A DNA stretch of 37,241 nt from Flavobacterium azizsancarii (GCF_027980145.1 NZ_JAMZNK010000051.1:1-37241); one strand, 5' to 3'; numbered from the stretch's first letter, positions 15,752 to 24,702 are shown. Numbers and translations: made by a program. Notes: generated by a model not told the origin, from the sequence alone.

Positions 15752-18700
15752 TTATATTTTATCGTAAAGCCATACTCTCAATAACGAAAGCAGCTGATCG
15801 ATATCTACCGGTTTGGTAATATAATCTGACGCTCCTGCTTTAATACATTTTTCTCTGTCGCCTGTCATGGCCTTGGCTGTCACGGCAATTACCGGTAAAT
15901 TTAAAAATTTAGGATTAGCACGTATTTTTTCAGCCGTTTCATAACCGTCCATATTAGGCATCATCATGTCTAATAAAACAACATCAGTATCCGGATGTTC
16001 TGCTAATATCTTGATCGCTTCCTTACCATCAAAAGCAGTAATTACATTCATTTTAAAAACTTCAAGTGCTTTTGTCAATGAATAAATATTACGAACATCA
16101 TCGTCTACAATCAATACCTTTTTCTCATGAAGAATATTGTTTAGTAAATTTAGCTTTTTATAGCTTTCTTTCTTGTCATTTCCGTCTTTTTTATCTTCAA
16201 CTAAATGAAGGAATAACGAAACTTCATCAAGCATTCTTTGGTAAGAATGCGCTGTTTTTACAATAATAGAATCGGCATATTTTTTAATCTTTACTTCTTC
16301 CTTCATCGATAAACTTTTTCCTGTAAAGACAATTACAGGTAAGTTCTCCAATCCCGGCGATTTTTTTACCCCGTCTAAAATCTGGTAAGCATGTTTGTCC
16401 GGAATTCCCATATCGAGAATAACACAATCAATTTCGGTTTTATTCAAAGCCTCCAGTCCTTGTGAAACTTCGCTTTTTATTTCAGAATTAATATTATAGG
16501 TTTCTAAGAAATAAGCCAGTGCCTTTGCATGCTTTGGATTGTCCTCAATAATTAAAACCTTTTGCGCTTCTTTATTAATAATGTGCTCAATTCGCAAAAA
16601 CACATCCGGAATCTTCTCAAAAGCCACCGGTTTGTCTAAGAAATCCACGGCTCCTTTTAGTAAACTTTCCTGTTTTAATTTGTGAGATGACATAATATGA
16701 ACCGGGATATGTTTGGTTTCGTTATGATTTTTTAATTCTTCCAGAACTTCCCAACCGCTTTTTATTGGCAGCTCAATATCTAATAAAACGCCAACAGGTT
16801 TATACAATAAAGTAAAGTTCAAAGCATAATCCCCACGAACAGAAACGACACCTTTATATCCTTTTTTTCTCGTAAAAGTTAAAAGGGATTTCGCAAAATT
16901 AATATCATCCTCAACAATCAGGATTACTTTATCGTTTGGCAAAATTGAATTTCTGTCATCTTCAATCTCGTCCGGAATAGTGGCACTTAAATATTTATTT
17001 TTTACAGGGGCTTTCTCTGTCTCTACTACTTCTGTAAATTCTGTTGGTGGAATTTTTTCGACATTAATTCTACCAATTGCAGATCCAAAAACCGGAAGGC
17101 ACAAGGTAAACGTACTGCCTTCCTGAACTTTACTATGCAAGATTATTTCACCGCGAAGTAATTTTGCTAATTCCCTGCTGATCGATAATCCTAAACCTGT
17201 TCCTCCGTATTTACGTTTTGTCGAGCCATCCGCTTGTTGGAAGGCTTCGAAAACCAGTGGTTGTTTTTCTAACGGGATTCCAATTCCGGTATCTTTTACA
17301 ATAAAGCAAATGATTTTATCATCGTCTTCATTAATTTTAATTTCTAAGCTTACAGTACCTTTTTCAGTAAATTTAATGGCATTCGAAATCAGGTTTTTCA
17401 GAATTTGTTCCAAACGCATCTTGTCCGTTTTAATGACAATTGGTGCATCATTCGAAAGAATTTCCAACTTAATTCCCTTTTCTTTTGCTACCTGATTGAA
17501 TAAATTCCATAAAGTATCCGTGATTTCTTTAGTAGAAACATCTAGAAATTCAAGTTCCATTTTACCCGCTTCAATTTTGGATAAATCCAGAATTTCGTCG
17601 ATCAATCCTAACAAACTGTTTCCGGAACTCTGAATTACTTTAGCAAACTCAATTTCTTCCTCGACCATGCTTTTGTTATTATTCTCAGATAACAAACGGC
17701 TCAAGAGCAAAATTGAATTCAAAGGCGTTCTTAATTCGTGTGACATATTTGCCAAAAACTCTGATTTGTAACGAGTTGTTAACTCTAAAGCTTCAGATTT
17801 CTTTTGGATTTCGTTGTTTTTTTCTTCCAATAAAACACTTCTTTCAGACAACTCTTCATTAGTTTGCTCCAATTCTTCCTGTTGTACTCTCAGTTCTTCT
17901 TCAGAAGCCTGAAGTTTCTCAGTTTGTGCTTCTAATTCGGCATTTATTGCTTCAAGTTCGCTGTGTTGTACTTGTAACTCTTCAGATTGAGCTTTCGTTT
18001 CTTCCAGCAATTCCATTACTCTTTTTCTATTTTGAGTAGATTTAACTGCAATTCCAATATTGTTAGAAACATTCTTCAAAAACTCTAAATGCAAATCCGA
18101 AAACCCGTAAATACTCGCCAATTCAATAGCTCCCTCAATTTTAGTATCCAACAACGGAATAGCCACAATATGAGTTGGTTTTATCTGACCTAAAGCATAA
18201 TTAATCTGGATATCATCTGGCGATAATGCTTTTAATTGTAGAATTTTTCCTGAAACAATGGCCTGACCAATTAAACCTTCTCCTTTTTGAATGCGTTCTC
18301 GATTTTTACTTGGTATATAGCTGTAACCGCCGGCAACAAAAAGTTCATTTTCTTCTAAAACATATAAAACTCCGGCACTGCTATTGGTATACTGGCACAC
18401 AAACTCAATAACATCTTTTGATAATTTTTGCAGTGATTTATCGCCCAGCATTACATTATTAAGATTCGCAATACCGGTTTGAAGCCATTCTTTTTGAGAC
18501 AATAAATCGAAAGAATTTTTCAGGGAAACTCCCATACTATTCAAGGATTCGCCCACGCTTCCTAATGCATCAGCCTTTGTATCATCTACACGAATATCAT
18601 AATTTCCGTTCGAAATATTACTGGCAATAGAACTTATTGCTTCGATTCTTTGAGCTGTTTCACGATCTTTTTTCTCTAGTTCAGCCTGAAGCAGCGCACG

Positions 18701-19321
18701 TTCATTAAAATCTTTTAGAATCCTGATCAAAAATACAATCGAAATAATAAAGGCAATTATAAAAGCAACGATTATCAAAATGATACTGTAAGTACCATAA
18801 CGTTCTGAGTTTTCATTGCGTTCTTTTAAAAGATTCTGCTCTGTATTTTCGACTGTTTTAATTTTAGCACGCAAATCATTCATCATATTTCTGCCCTCAG
18901 TGAGATCAAAAGTAGCCGCGTTTTTTCCAAGGCGTTTTTTTACGATTTGATTGTTCAGGTACTTAAAAAAGTTAGAACGAAGTGTGGTTAATTCCTTTAA
19001 TTGTGCTTGCTGAGATGGATTATCAACCGTAAGCTCTAATACTTTTTCAAAATAATTATTTGATTTTGCTTCGGCATCATTATATCGTTCTATAAATTGT
19101 TCGTCACCGGTAATCAAAAAACCACGCATACTCGTTTGCGCTTCGGTAATTATCGCAGAGCCTTCGTTTAGATTATAAATTACATCCTGAGTATGGTTGA
19201 CCCAAAAATTACTGTTCAGTAAGCTCTTTATACTTACAAATGAGGCCGTAGAACTGATCATCAGAACCAGTAACGAGATCATCGAACTTATTAATAAATT
19301 CCTTTTAAAGTTATTCTTCAT
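15752..19321 (-). CDS. CHASE3-GAF hybrid histidine kinase with three receivers
   Basis: 1189-residue inner-membrane hybrid kinase. Order: TM helix (about 9-30), periplasmic four-helix CHASE3-like sensor (about 35-170, with EAQTSMRGFLITGDE), second TM (177-200), HAMP-like linker (200-270), GAF domain (about 285-425), a long Glu/Gln-rich coiled coil (435-515), HisKA with H528 in NMSHELRTPLN, HATPase_c (about 630-745; N box NLISNAIKF, G boxes DTGIGIP and GGTGLGLSI), then three receivers with Asp at 848, 970 and 1118. The middle receiver is atypical: the conserved Lys is followed by Thr-Ala (VKTAHSY) rather than Pro. The stop of the upstream receiver-kinase gene lies 14 bp before its start, so the two form one unit. 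The stimulus is unknown. Confidence 0.95.
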   Translation of the reverse strand: MKNNFKRNLLISSMISLLVLMISSTASFVSIKSLLNSNFWVNHTQDVIYNLNEGSAIITEAQTSMRGFLITGDEQFIERYNDAEAKSNNYFEKVLELTVDNPSQQAQLKELTTLRSNFFKYLNNQIVKKRLGKNAATFDLTEGRNMMNDLRAKIKTVENTEQNLLKERNENSERYGTYSIILIIVAFIIAFIISIVFLIRILKDFNERALLQAELEKKDRETAQRIEAISSIASNISNGNYDIRVDDTKADALGSVGESLNSMGVSLKNSFDLLSQKEWLQTGIANLNNVMLGDKSLQKLSKDVIEFVCQYTNSSAGVLYVLEENELFVAGGYSYIPSKNRERIQKGEGLIGQAIVSGKILQLKALSPDDIQINYALGQIKPTHIVAIPLLDTKIEGAIELASIYGFSDLHLEFLKNVSNNIGIAVKSTQNRKRVMELLEETKAQSEELQVQHSELEAINAELEAQTEKLQASEEELRVQQEELEQTNEELSERSVLLEEKNNEIQKKSEALELTTRYKSEFLANMSHELRTPLNSILLLSRLLSENNNKSMVEEEIEFAKVIQSSGNSLLGLIDEILDLSKIEAGKMELEFLDVSTKEITDTLWNLFNQVAKEKGIKLEILSNDAPIVIKTDKMRLEQILKNLISNAIKFTEKGTVSLEIKINEDDDKIICFIVKDTGIGIPLEKQPLVFEAFQQADGSTKRKYGGTGLGLSISRELAKLLRGEIILHSKVQEGSTFTLCLPVFGSAIGRINVEKIPPTEFTEVVETEKAPVKNKYLSATIPDEIEDDRNSILPNDKVILIVEDDINFAKSLLTFTRKKGYKGVVSVRGDYALNFTLLYKPVGVLLDIELPIKSGWEVLEELKNHNETKHIPVHIMSSHKLKQESLLKGAVDFLDKPVAFEKIPDVFLRIEHIINKEAQKVLIIEDNPKHAKALAYFLETYNINSEIKSEVSQGLEALNKTEIDCVILDMGIPDKHAYQILDGVKKSPGLENLPVIVFTGKSLSMKEEVKIKKYADSIIVKTAHSYQRMLDEVSLFLHLVEDKKDGNDKKESYKKLNLLNNILHEKKVLIVDDDVRNIYSLTKALEVFKMNVITAFDGKEAIKILAEHPDTDVVLLDMMMPNMDGYETAEKIRANPKFLNLPVIAVTAKAMTGDREKCIKAGASDYITKPVDIDQLLSLLRVWLYDKI

Positions 19322-19335
19322 GTTTTTGGTTATAT

Positions 19336-20550
19336 TTATTCGTATTTTAAAGGAAGAACAATAATGAAGCTTGCGCCCTTGCCTACCTGACTTTTTGCTG
19401 TGATTAATCCGTTGTGTTTTTCTATGATTTTTTTGGCAATCGCCAATCCAATTCCGGTTCCTTCATATGACTGTCGATCGTTTAAGCTCTGGAAAATGAT
19501 AAATATCCGATCGAGGTAAATTTCATCAAAACCAATTCCGTTATCTTTTACTGTAATCCTGCAAAATTTACCATCTGCAGCAACAGGACTGTCAAAAGAT
19601 TTATCCGAAATTAATTCAGATGTAATTTCGATCAAAGGATGTTGGGAATTTCCGGAAAACTTGAGTGCATTTCCTATCAAATTCTGAAAAACCTGCCTCA
19701 GCTGACTCGGAATGCTGTCTATTGTTGGGAGTTCATTTGTTTTTATAGTCGCATTTTTCCTTTCGATCAAATAATCAAAGTCTGAAAGTACTTCCTGCAA
19801 AACCTCATTCATATCTGTAGATTCAGGTTTTACCTGCGACGACAATCTCGAGTATGCTAATAAATCAGTAATTAAAGTCTGCATTCGTTCCGCTGATTTA
19901 ATTGTACGATTTACGTAATCAATTGCTTTTACATCATCAGCCAAATAAAGCTCTTTGATGATTTTTATAAAAATCTGAATTTTACGGATGGGCTCATTTA
20001 AATCGTGCGAAACTACCCAGGAGAATTGTTGCAGTTCATGATTTTTCATCTCTAATTCTTCGTTTTTCAAAACCAGTTCTTTAGTTCTTTCCGCGATTTT
20101 AATTTCGAGATTGTCCTGAGCTTCTTTCCTTATTATGATTTCTTTAGAAAGGAGTTCTTTTATACCTTTTAATTCTCTTTGCTGTTCATAAAGTTTCAGG
20201 AATGTTTTTACTTTTAACATCAGCAAATCACTGTCTACAGGTTTGGTAATGTATTCGACTGCACCGGTTTCATATCCTTTAAAAATGTATTTCTTTTCGA
20301 TATTTAGTGCCGAAAGAAAGATCACCGGAATATCTTTGGTGCGTTTATTACCTGAGAGGATTTTTACTACTTCGAAACCATCAAGTCCCGGCATCTGAAC
20401 ATCCATAATAATCAGGCAATAATCTGTTTTTAGGATTTTCTTCAGGGCTTCTTCGCCGGACTCAGCCGTGTCCACATCAATATCATGTAGTTCTAATGTT
20501 TTCTTCAAGGCAATTATATTTGCCTTTATATCGTCGACGATTAATACCAT
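19336..20550 (-). CDS. Response-regulator/histidine-kinase fusion (REC-HisKA-HATPase)
   Basis: 404-residue soluble protein. A receiver domain comes first (1-120; phospho-acceptor D50 in IIMDVQMPGLDGF, Lys in YITKPVD), then a coiled coil (120-175), a HisKA domain with H182 in VVSHDLNEPIRKI, and HATPase_c (about 285-404; N box NLIGNALKFS, G boxes KDNGIGFD and GTGIGLAIAKK). This REC-HK layout suits relaying a phosphoryl signal from one kinase to another. It is probably the first gene of the cluster that continues with the hybrid kinase 14 bp downstream. Confidence 0.94.
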   Translation of the reverse strand: MVLIVDDIKANIIALKKTLELHDIDVDTAESGEEALKKILKTDYCLIIMDVQMPGLDGFEVVKILSGNKRTKDIPVIFLSALNIEKKYIFKGYETGAVEYITKPVDSDLLMLKVKTFLKLYEQQRELKGIKELLSKEIIIRKEAQDNLEIKIAERTKELVLKNEELEMKNHELQQFSWVVSHDLNEPIRKIQIFIKIIKELYLADDVKAIDYVNRTIKSAERMQTLITDLLAYSRLSSQVKPESTDMNEVLQEVLSDFDYLIERKNATIKTNELPTIDSIPSQLRQVFQNLIGNALKFSGNSQHPLIEITSELISDKSFDSPVAADGKFCRITVKDNGIGFDEIYLDRIFIIFQSLNDRQSYEGTGIGLAIAKKIIEKHNGLITAKSQVGKGASFIIVLPLKYE

Positions 20551-20851
20551 ACTGTATTGGGGGAGTAAAGTTGTAATGAATAAATTTGTTTTTAATTTGA
20601 AAATCGCTTTGAAAAATGCTATTCAAAATAGCTGATCCTATTTTTAAATAACGGCAGTCAAACCTTCAAATTTATAAAAAAAAAGCATATTGCCTTTTTA
20701 TCGAAAAGCAAATTAGTTACATAATTCCCATGTTTGGGCTTTAAATTTTAGAAGTGATTTATTGAGGTAATCTTAAATTTATTTCAGTTAAGCTTTTAAT
20801 AATCTGCTAACTATTTTAGAGTCAGATTAATTGCTCTAAAATTAAAGTATT
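20551..20851. promoter_or_regulatory. Divergent AT-rich intergenic region
   Basis: 301 bp between the minus-strand kinase cluster and the plus-strand SDR gene. No gene, repeat family or strong hairpin is seen. It must contain the promoters of both units, but I cannot single out a convincing -33/-7 pair. Confidence 0.45.
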
Positions 20852-21700
20852 ATGAAAAAGACAAAGACATTTCCTGAACAAAAACAAAATCTTCCGGGGA
20901 ACGAACATAAAATGAACCCTGAACCGGAAATTATAAGAGAAAATTATGTTGGAAGCGGTAAACTCCTCAAAAAAGTTGCTTTTATAACCGGTGGCGACAG
21001 TGGTATTGGCCGTAGTGTTGCCGTTCATTTTGCCAGAGAAGGTGCGGATATTGCCATAGTTTACTTAAAAGAAGACAAAGACGCTAAAGAGACAAAGGCA
21101 TTAATTGAGAAAGAAGGCCAACAATGCCTGATTATTAGTGGCGATTTGAAAGATGAGAAATTTTGTAAAAGTGCTGTAAAAAAGTGCCATACCTTGTTTA
21201 AAAAAATAAATATTGTGGTTAATAATGCAGCTGTACAATTTCCTCAAACTGAATTGGAAAAAATAACCGCTTCACAGCTCCATAAGACATTCGAAACCAA
21301 TATCTATCCTTATTTTTATATTACAAAAGCGGCTTTGCCATTTTTGAAGCAAGGTGATACTATTATTAATACGAGTTCTGTTACGGCGTATCGCGGCAGC
21401 GAACATCTTGCGGATTATGCGAGTACAAAAGGTGCCATTGTTAGTTTTACAAGATCATTATCGACCATGCTGGCCAAAAAGCAAATACGTGTAAACGGCG
21501 TTGCGCCAGGACCAATCTGGACACCTTTGATTGTGGCTACTTTTGATAAATTATCCGATTTTGGTAAAGACAATCCAATGAAAAGAGCCGGTCAACCCTC
21601 AGAAGTTGCGCCTGCTTATGTATTTCTTGCCTGCGAAGACAGTAGTTATATCACCGGACAATTCATTCATGTCAATGGTGGAGAAATGATTGGCGGATAG
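20852..21700 (+). CDS. SDR-family oxidoreductase (YhdG/GSP39-like)
   Basis: 282-residue NAD(P)-dependent short-chain dehydrogenase. The Rossmann glycine motif TGGDSGIGR is at 46-54, NNAA at 124-127, and the catalytic Ser (175/176), Tyr189 and Lys193 (YASTK) follow. The 40-residue N-terminal extension with KQNLPGNEHKMNPEP is typical of the stress-induced subfamily (Bacillus general stress protein 39 and relatives), which have about 280-290 residues. The substrate is unknown. It stands alone on the plus strand; repeats follow its stop. Its family association with general stress matches the stress-type genes further right. Confidence 0.92.
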   Translation: MKKTKTFPEQKQNLPGNEHKMNPEPEIIRENYVGSGKLLKKVAFITGGDSGIGRSVAVHFAREGADIAIVYLKEDKDAKETKALIEKEGQQCLIISGDLKDEKFCKSAVKKCHTLFKKINIVVNNAAVQFPQTELEKITASQLHKTFETNIYPYFYITKAALPFLKQGDTIINTSSVTAYRGSEHLADYASTKGAIVSFTRSLSTMLAKKQIRVNGVAPGPIWTPLIVATFDKLSDFGKDNPMKRAGQPSEVAPAYVFLACEDSSYITGQFIHVNGGEMIGG

Positions 21701-21714
21701 ATTTTTTTAAAGGT

Positions 21715-21955
21715 TCAAAGGCACAAAGGGACAAAGGTTCAAAGTTTTTTATTGTGTATAGTTTAATCGCGCAAAGACGCGAAGTTAATTTGCGTGAGCT
21801 TATTTAAGTAACTCAAAAAAAAAATTAGCGCCTTTGCGTCTTTGCGAGATTAAAAAAATTAGCCATTTAGAAACTTAGTAACTAAAAAAAACATTGCGCC
21901 TTTGCGAGATTAAAAAACTCAGCAACTTAGTATCTCAGAACCTTAGTAACTCAAA
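21715..21955. repeat. GCAAAG-type intergenic repeats before the SemiSWEET gene
   Basis: Contains AAAGGTTCAAAG-like wording, then an inverted pair TTTAATCGCGCAAAGACGC (21762-21780) and GCGTCTTTGCGAGATTAAA (21836-21854) that differs at one position, another GCGCCTTTGCGAGATTAAA, and tandem ACTTAGTAACT/ACTCAGCAACT words that run to the start codon of the next gene. The leader of that gene therefore consists of repeat sequence. Confidence 0.8.
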
Positions 21956-21959
21956 AAAA

Positions 21960-22220
21960 ATGAATTTAATAGACGTTATCGGACTCTTCGCCGGAACCTG
22001 TGTTACGATATCAGTGATTCCGCAGATTCTCAAAGTTTGGAGAACTAAAAAAGTGAAGCAAATTTCACTTAAAACTTTTAGCATCCTTACTTTCGGAATC
22101 CTGGTTTGGATTATTTACGGCATTTTAAAAAATGATTTGCCCATAATAATTACCAACAGCGTCTCGTTATGCCTGAATTTGATTATGGTTTATTTTATTA
22201 TTTATTATGAAAAAGAATGA
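21960..22220 (+). CDS. SemiSWEET-type sugar transporter (PQ-loop)
   Basis: 86-residue inner-membrane protein from the ATG at 21960; the frame is open upstream to 21894 but that part is repeat sequence. Three TM helices are visible (about 4-24, 40-56, 60-82). The PQ motif is at residues 21-22 (SVIPQILKVWRTKKVKQIS) and Asn66 lies in TM3, as in SemiSWEETs, which dimerise to pass sugars by alternating access. The length equals that of characterised SemiSWEETs. It has no obvious metabolic partner nearby. Confidence 0.9.
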   Translation: MNLIDVIGLFAGTCVTISVIPQILKVWRTKKVKQISLKTFSILTFGILVWIIYGILKNDLPIIITNSVSLCLNLIMVYFIIYYEKE

Positions 22221-22232
22221 GACTTGTGTATT

Positions 22233-22366
22233 ACGTTTTTTTTGTCATGAAGACACAAAGGTTTTTGACAGCAAATACATTAGTTTTTTTTGCCGCAAAG
22301 GCACTAAGACACAAAGTTTTTTGACTGCGAAGACAGTAGTTTTCTGCCACGAAGATGCTAAGTTTT
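22233..22366. repeat. GCCGCAAAG/GCCACGAAG repeat fragments
   Basis: Three imperfect copies of a TTTTTTGCC-type motif occur: GTCATGAAGACACAAAGG, GCCGCAAAGGCACTAAGAC and GCCACGAAGATGCTAAG, each followed by a T-rich run. They belong to the same dispersed family as 23.8-24.3 kb. No gene is seen. Confidence 0.65.
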
Positions 22367-22420
22367 CATTAATTATCACGCAATAAATTACCTCAAAACG
22401 ACAAAAAACAAGCAATCATC

Positions 22421-22690
22421 AAAATAAAAATCCGCGTCAATCAGCGTTTAGCAAAGCGAATCAGCGTCATCCGCTGGCTATTTCACCGCAATGAGACACA
22501 CGAAAATTTCATTACAAAATAAAAAATCCGCGTCAATCAGCGTTTTCGCAAAGCGAATCAGCGTCATCCGCGGGCTATTTCACCGCAATGACACACACGA
22601 AACTATTCTAAATTTCATTACAAAATAAAAAATCCGCGTCAATCAGCGTTTTCGCGAAGCGAATCAGCGTCATCCGTGGGCTATTTTATC
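22421..22690. repeat. Three direct copies of a TCCGCGTCAATCAGCG repeat
   Basis: Copies start at 22431, 22527 and 22633. Each reads ATCCGCGTCAATCAGCGTTT, a central GCAAAGCGAATCAGCGTCAT and CCGYGGGCTATTT; the first two continue into CACCGCAATGA and TTTCATTACAAAAT. Spacing is 96 and 106 bp. Copy differences are few, so duplication is recent. No coding frame is shared. Confidence 0.85.
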
Positions 22691-22705
22691 AACATTCTTA
22701 ACTAA

Positions 22706-22731
22706 AAAAACAGCTCGTTGAAGCTGTTTTT
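22706..22731. terminator. Terminator downstream of the AraC-like gene
   Basis: AAAAACAGCT (22706-22715) and AGCTGTTTTT (22722-22731) form a perfect stem with a 6-nt loop and poly-A/poly-T flanks. It lies 30 bp beyond the stop of the minus-strand regulator and could act in both directions. Confidence 0.8.
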
Positions 22732-22760
22732 TTCGTAAAAGAAGTAATATATGATGCTTG

Positions 22761-23591
22761 TTAGCTAGCTAATTTCTGATTGAATGGCTTATATGATAAA
22801 TGGTATTTTTCTTTAAAAATACGTGGCAAATAGTGTCGGCTCGCTAATCCTGCAGCAATAATTACTTCAGTTATATTCATATTCGAAATTCTTTTAATTT
22901 CATTAATTTGCTTTACGGCCAAATTTAAAATAGGTTCAAATGTTTTGATATAATTGTAACTATGTTGAGCTATCTCTATCTCAATAATTTCTTTTAATAT
23001 TATTTTTTTAAGCAAATTTCTAACAATTCCTTTTTGAGGAAGCGTTTTAAGTTCTTGCCATTTCTGAGCAGTTTTCAAACTTTGGCTTCCTGCATAAAAA
23101 TAATTGCCTGATTCGCTCATGAATCTTTTCTTTAATTGAGAAATCGTTTCAGCATTCTGATCTTCAGCTGATACATTCGTTGGCATTCCTATTAATGAAA
23201 ACTGAATGTGTTTGTGACTTTCCAAATACAAAACACTATTTATAACTGATGTATTACTCAAAATACCGGTTTGATTCTTTTTAATGCTTTTTTTCTCTCC
23301 ATTCGCGCCAAAACTATGTGTCAATCGTCCGTCTTCGCAATACGCGAAAAATATAGGTGCTGATTGAAATGATTCTATACTTAAACTCACATCCTGATTC
23401 AATACAAGATCAAAACTCAAATGCGACATTTTATTATCCAGACAAACTCCGGTAATAGTCCCTTTTGCCCATTTTGATTTAATAACCAAATTGTATTCGT
23501 TATTATTGACAATCAAATCACCGTTAAAACTATCTTTAAGATCATTAAAAATAGCATCAAATCCTCCTGCATTTAAGTATAGTTTTTTCAT
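22761..23591 (-). CDS. AraC-like transcriptional regulator (PchR-like)
   Basis: 276 residues. The C-terminal part resembles an AraC DNA-binding domain: VIIAAGLASRHYLPRIFKEK followed by YHLSYKPFNQ matches the second helix-turn-helix (GF-x-S-x-x-Y-F-x-R-x-FK-x-x-x-G-x-S/T-P). The first HTH is hard to recognise, so the domain may be degenerate. The N-terminal 160 residues form a beta-rich part with KGTITGVCLDNKMSHLSFDL, as in PchR-type regulators that sense siderophores or other ligands; the ligand here is unknown. It is monocistronic, flanked by repeats on both sides. Confidence 0.72.
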   Translation of the reverse strand: MKKLYLNAGGFDAIFNDLKDSFNGDLIVNNNEYNLVIKSKWAKGTITGVCLDNKMSHLSFDLVLNQDVSLSIESFQSAPIFFAYCEDGRLTHSFGANGEKKSIKKNQTGILSNTSVINSVLYLESHKHIQFSLIGMPTNVSAEDQNAETISQLKKRFMSESGNYFYAGSQSLKTAQKWQELKTLPQKGIVRNLLKKIILKEIIEIEIAQHSYNYIKTFEPILNLAVKQINEIKRISNMNITEVIIAAGLASRHYLPRIFKEKYHLSYKPFNQKLAS

Positions 23592-24295
23592 AATGGTTTG
23601 GTTTTATAAATTAGTCCGTAATTATTTACGTACAAAACTCAACTTTGGTTTTATTTCTTTTTTGATAATTCAAATTTCATAAATATTGTTAATCAAAGCC
23701 TTATACAATTTCAGTCAGATATTTCATAATTAAACGAAACGTAAAAACAAACTACAAACAGCCATAATTTTTGCCACGAAGACGGCTAAGGCGCAAAGTT
23801 TAAATTGAAGTACGCTGGTTTATGCTAAATCTTATAATCACCCAAAGGGACGTAATTTTGCCACGAAGGCGCAAAGTTTAAATTGAAGCACGCTGGTTTA
23901 TGCTAAATCTTATTAATCAGTGACGTAATTTTGCCACGAAGACACAAAGGCACAAAGTTTAAATTGAAGTATGATGGTTTATGGTAAATATTTATAATCG
24001 CGCAAAGGCGCGAAGTCGCAAAGAAAAAAAAAGTAAAACATTGTGCTTTACTCCTTCTCGCAGAAAAACCAATCGTGAAAAAAAAACTTTGCGCCTCTGC
24101 GAGATTTTAACAATTCTGTAGAAGAAACTTTGTGCCTTAGCGCCTTCGTGGCAGAAAATGCTTCGTTACAAAAAACTTACACCTCTACACTGTGCCGAGA
24201 TTTTAACAATCCTCTTGAATAAACTTCGTGCCTTAGCGCCTTCGTGGCAGAAAATCCTTCGTGGCAAGAATAAAAAACACGTTGTAAAAAACAAA
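23592..24295. repeat. Large non-coding block of direct and inverted GCCACGAAG repeats
   Basis: About 700 bp without a gene. Three direct copies of a unit TTGCCACGAAG..GCGCAAAGTTTAAATTGAAG..GCTGGTTTATGCTAAATCTTA have their TGCCACGAA at 23772, 23859 and 23932. To the right, CTTTGTGCCTTAGCGCCTTC GTGGC occurs twice in inverted sense (about 24128-24155 and 24226-24249) together with TGCGAGATTTTAACAAT copies. Left and right groups could fold into long cruciforms or RNA hairpins. The part 23592-23760 is the upstream region of the AraC-like gene and shows nothing else. Confidence 0.85.
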
Positions 24296-24329
24296 AGCAG
24301 CTGCTCCAGATAAATCTGAAACAACTGCT
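24296..24329 (-). terminator. Rho-independent terminator of the small Bacteroidota gene
   Basis: AGCAGCTGCTCCAGA (24296-24310) pairs with TCTGAAACAACTGCT (24315-24329) through 15 positions, three of them wobble pairs in the minus-strand RNA, with a TAAA loop. On the minus strand it is followed by TTTTGTTTTTT. It lies 35 bp after the stop of the minus-strand gene. Confidence 0.82.
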
Positions 24330-24363
24330 CCCCAGCAAAATAAAAAATACTCTCTATTTTATT

Positions 24364-24702
24364 TTATGTAAGTTCGTTGATATCCGCATTCTTAGCATAA
24401 TTTGCCTTTGGGATATCTTTAAAAAATTCAGCTTCTTCCAGATCAGCAGTGGGACCATATCCTATTAAATGTGTTCCTTTTATCTGATCCTTTGTTTCGA
24501 TTATATACAAAATAGACATATCATCAGGGTCACTCATTCCTTCGTAACGGTGATGTGCTACAATAAAAATCTCATTTGGTGCATATGCATATTTTGTCTC
24601 CGAATCTAGTAAGGTACCATCTGTAAATAAAAAATTAGAAGTATAACCTTCGTCCTGGTACTTTTTTATATAGTCGGTTTCGTGTTTTTGCTCTTTTTTC
24701 AT
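24364..24702 (-). CDS. Conserved Bacteroidota small protein of unknown function
   Basis: 112 residues, acidic, cytosolic, no signal or TM. The core FIVAHHRYEGMSDPDDMSILYII resembles a small Bacteroidota family often mislabelled phosphoribosylpyrophosphate synthetase, whose hallmark is a (Y)RFEG-x-S-N-P-D-D-x-S-x-x-Y-A-I stretch followed by KG-x-x-x-x-x-YG-x-x-A/T. No catalytic motif of PRPP synthetases is present. The gene is monocistronic, divergent from the large PAS kinase with about 200 bp of AT-rich DNA between. Confidence 0.7.
   Translation of the reverse strand: MKKEQKHETDYIKKYQDEGYTSNFLFTDGTLLDSETKYAYAPNEIFIVAHHRYEGMSDPDDMSILYIIETKDQIKGTHLIGYGPTADLEEAEFFKDIPKANYAKNADINELT

Noticed and set aside
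21894..21959. Extended N-terminus of the SemiSWEET protein
   Set aside because: The extra residues are encoded by repeat sequence and would precede the first TM helix with no family support.
24364..24702. Phosphoribosylpyrophosphate synthetase
   Set aside because: Small Bacteroidota proteins of this look often bear that name, but the 112 residues contain no PRPP-binding loop or other synthetase motif.
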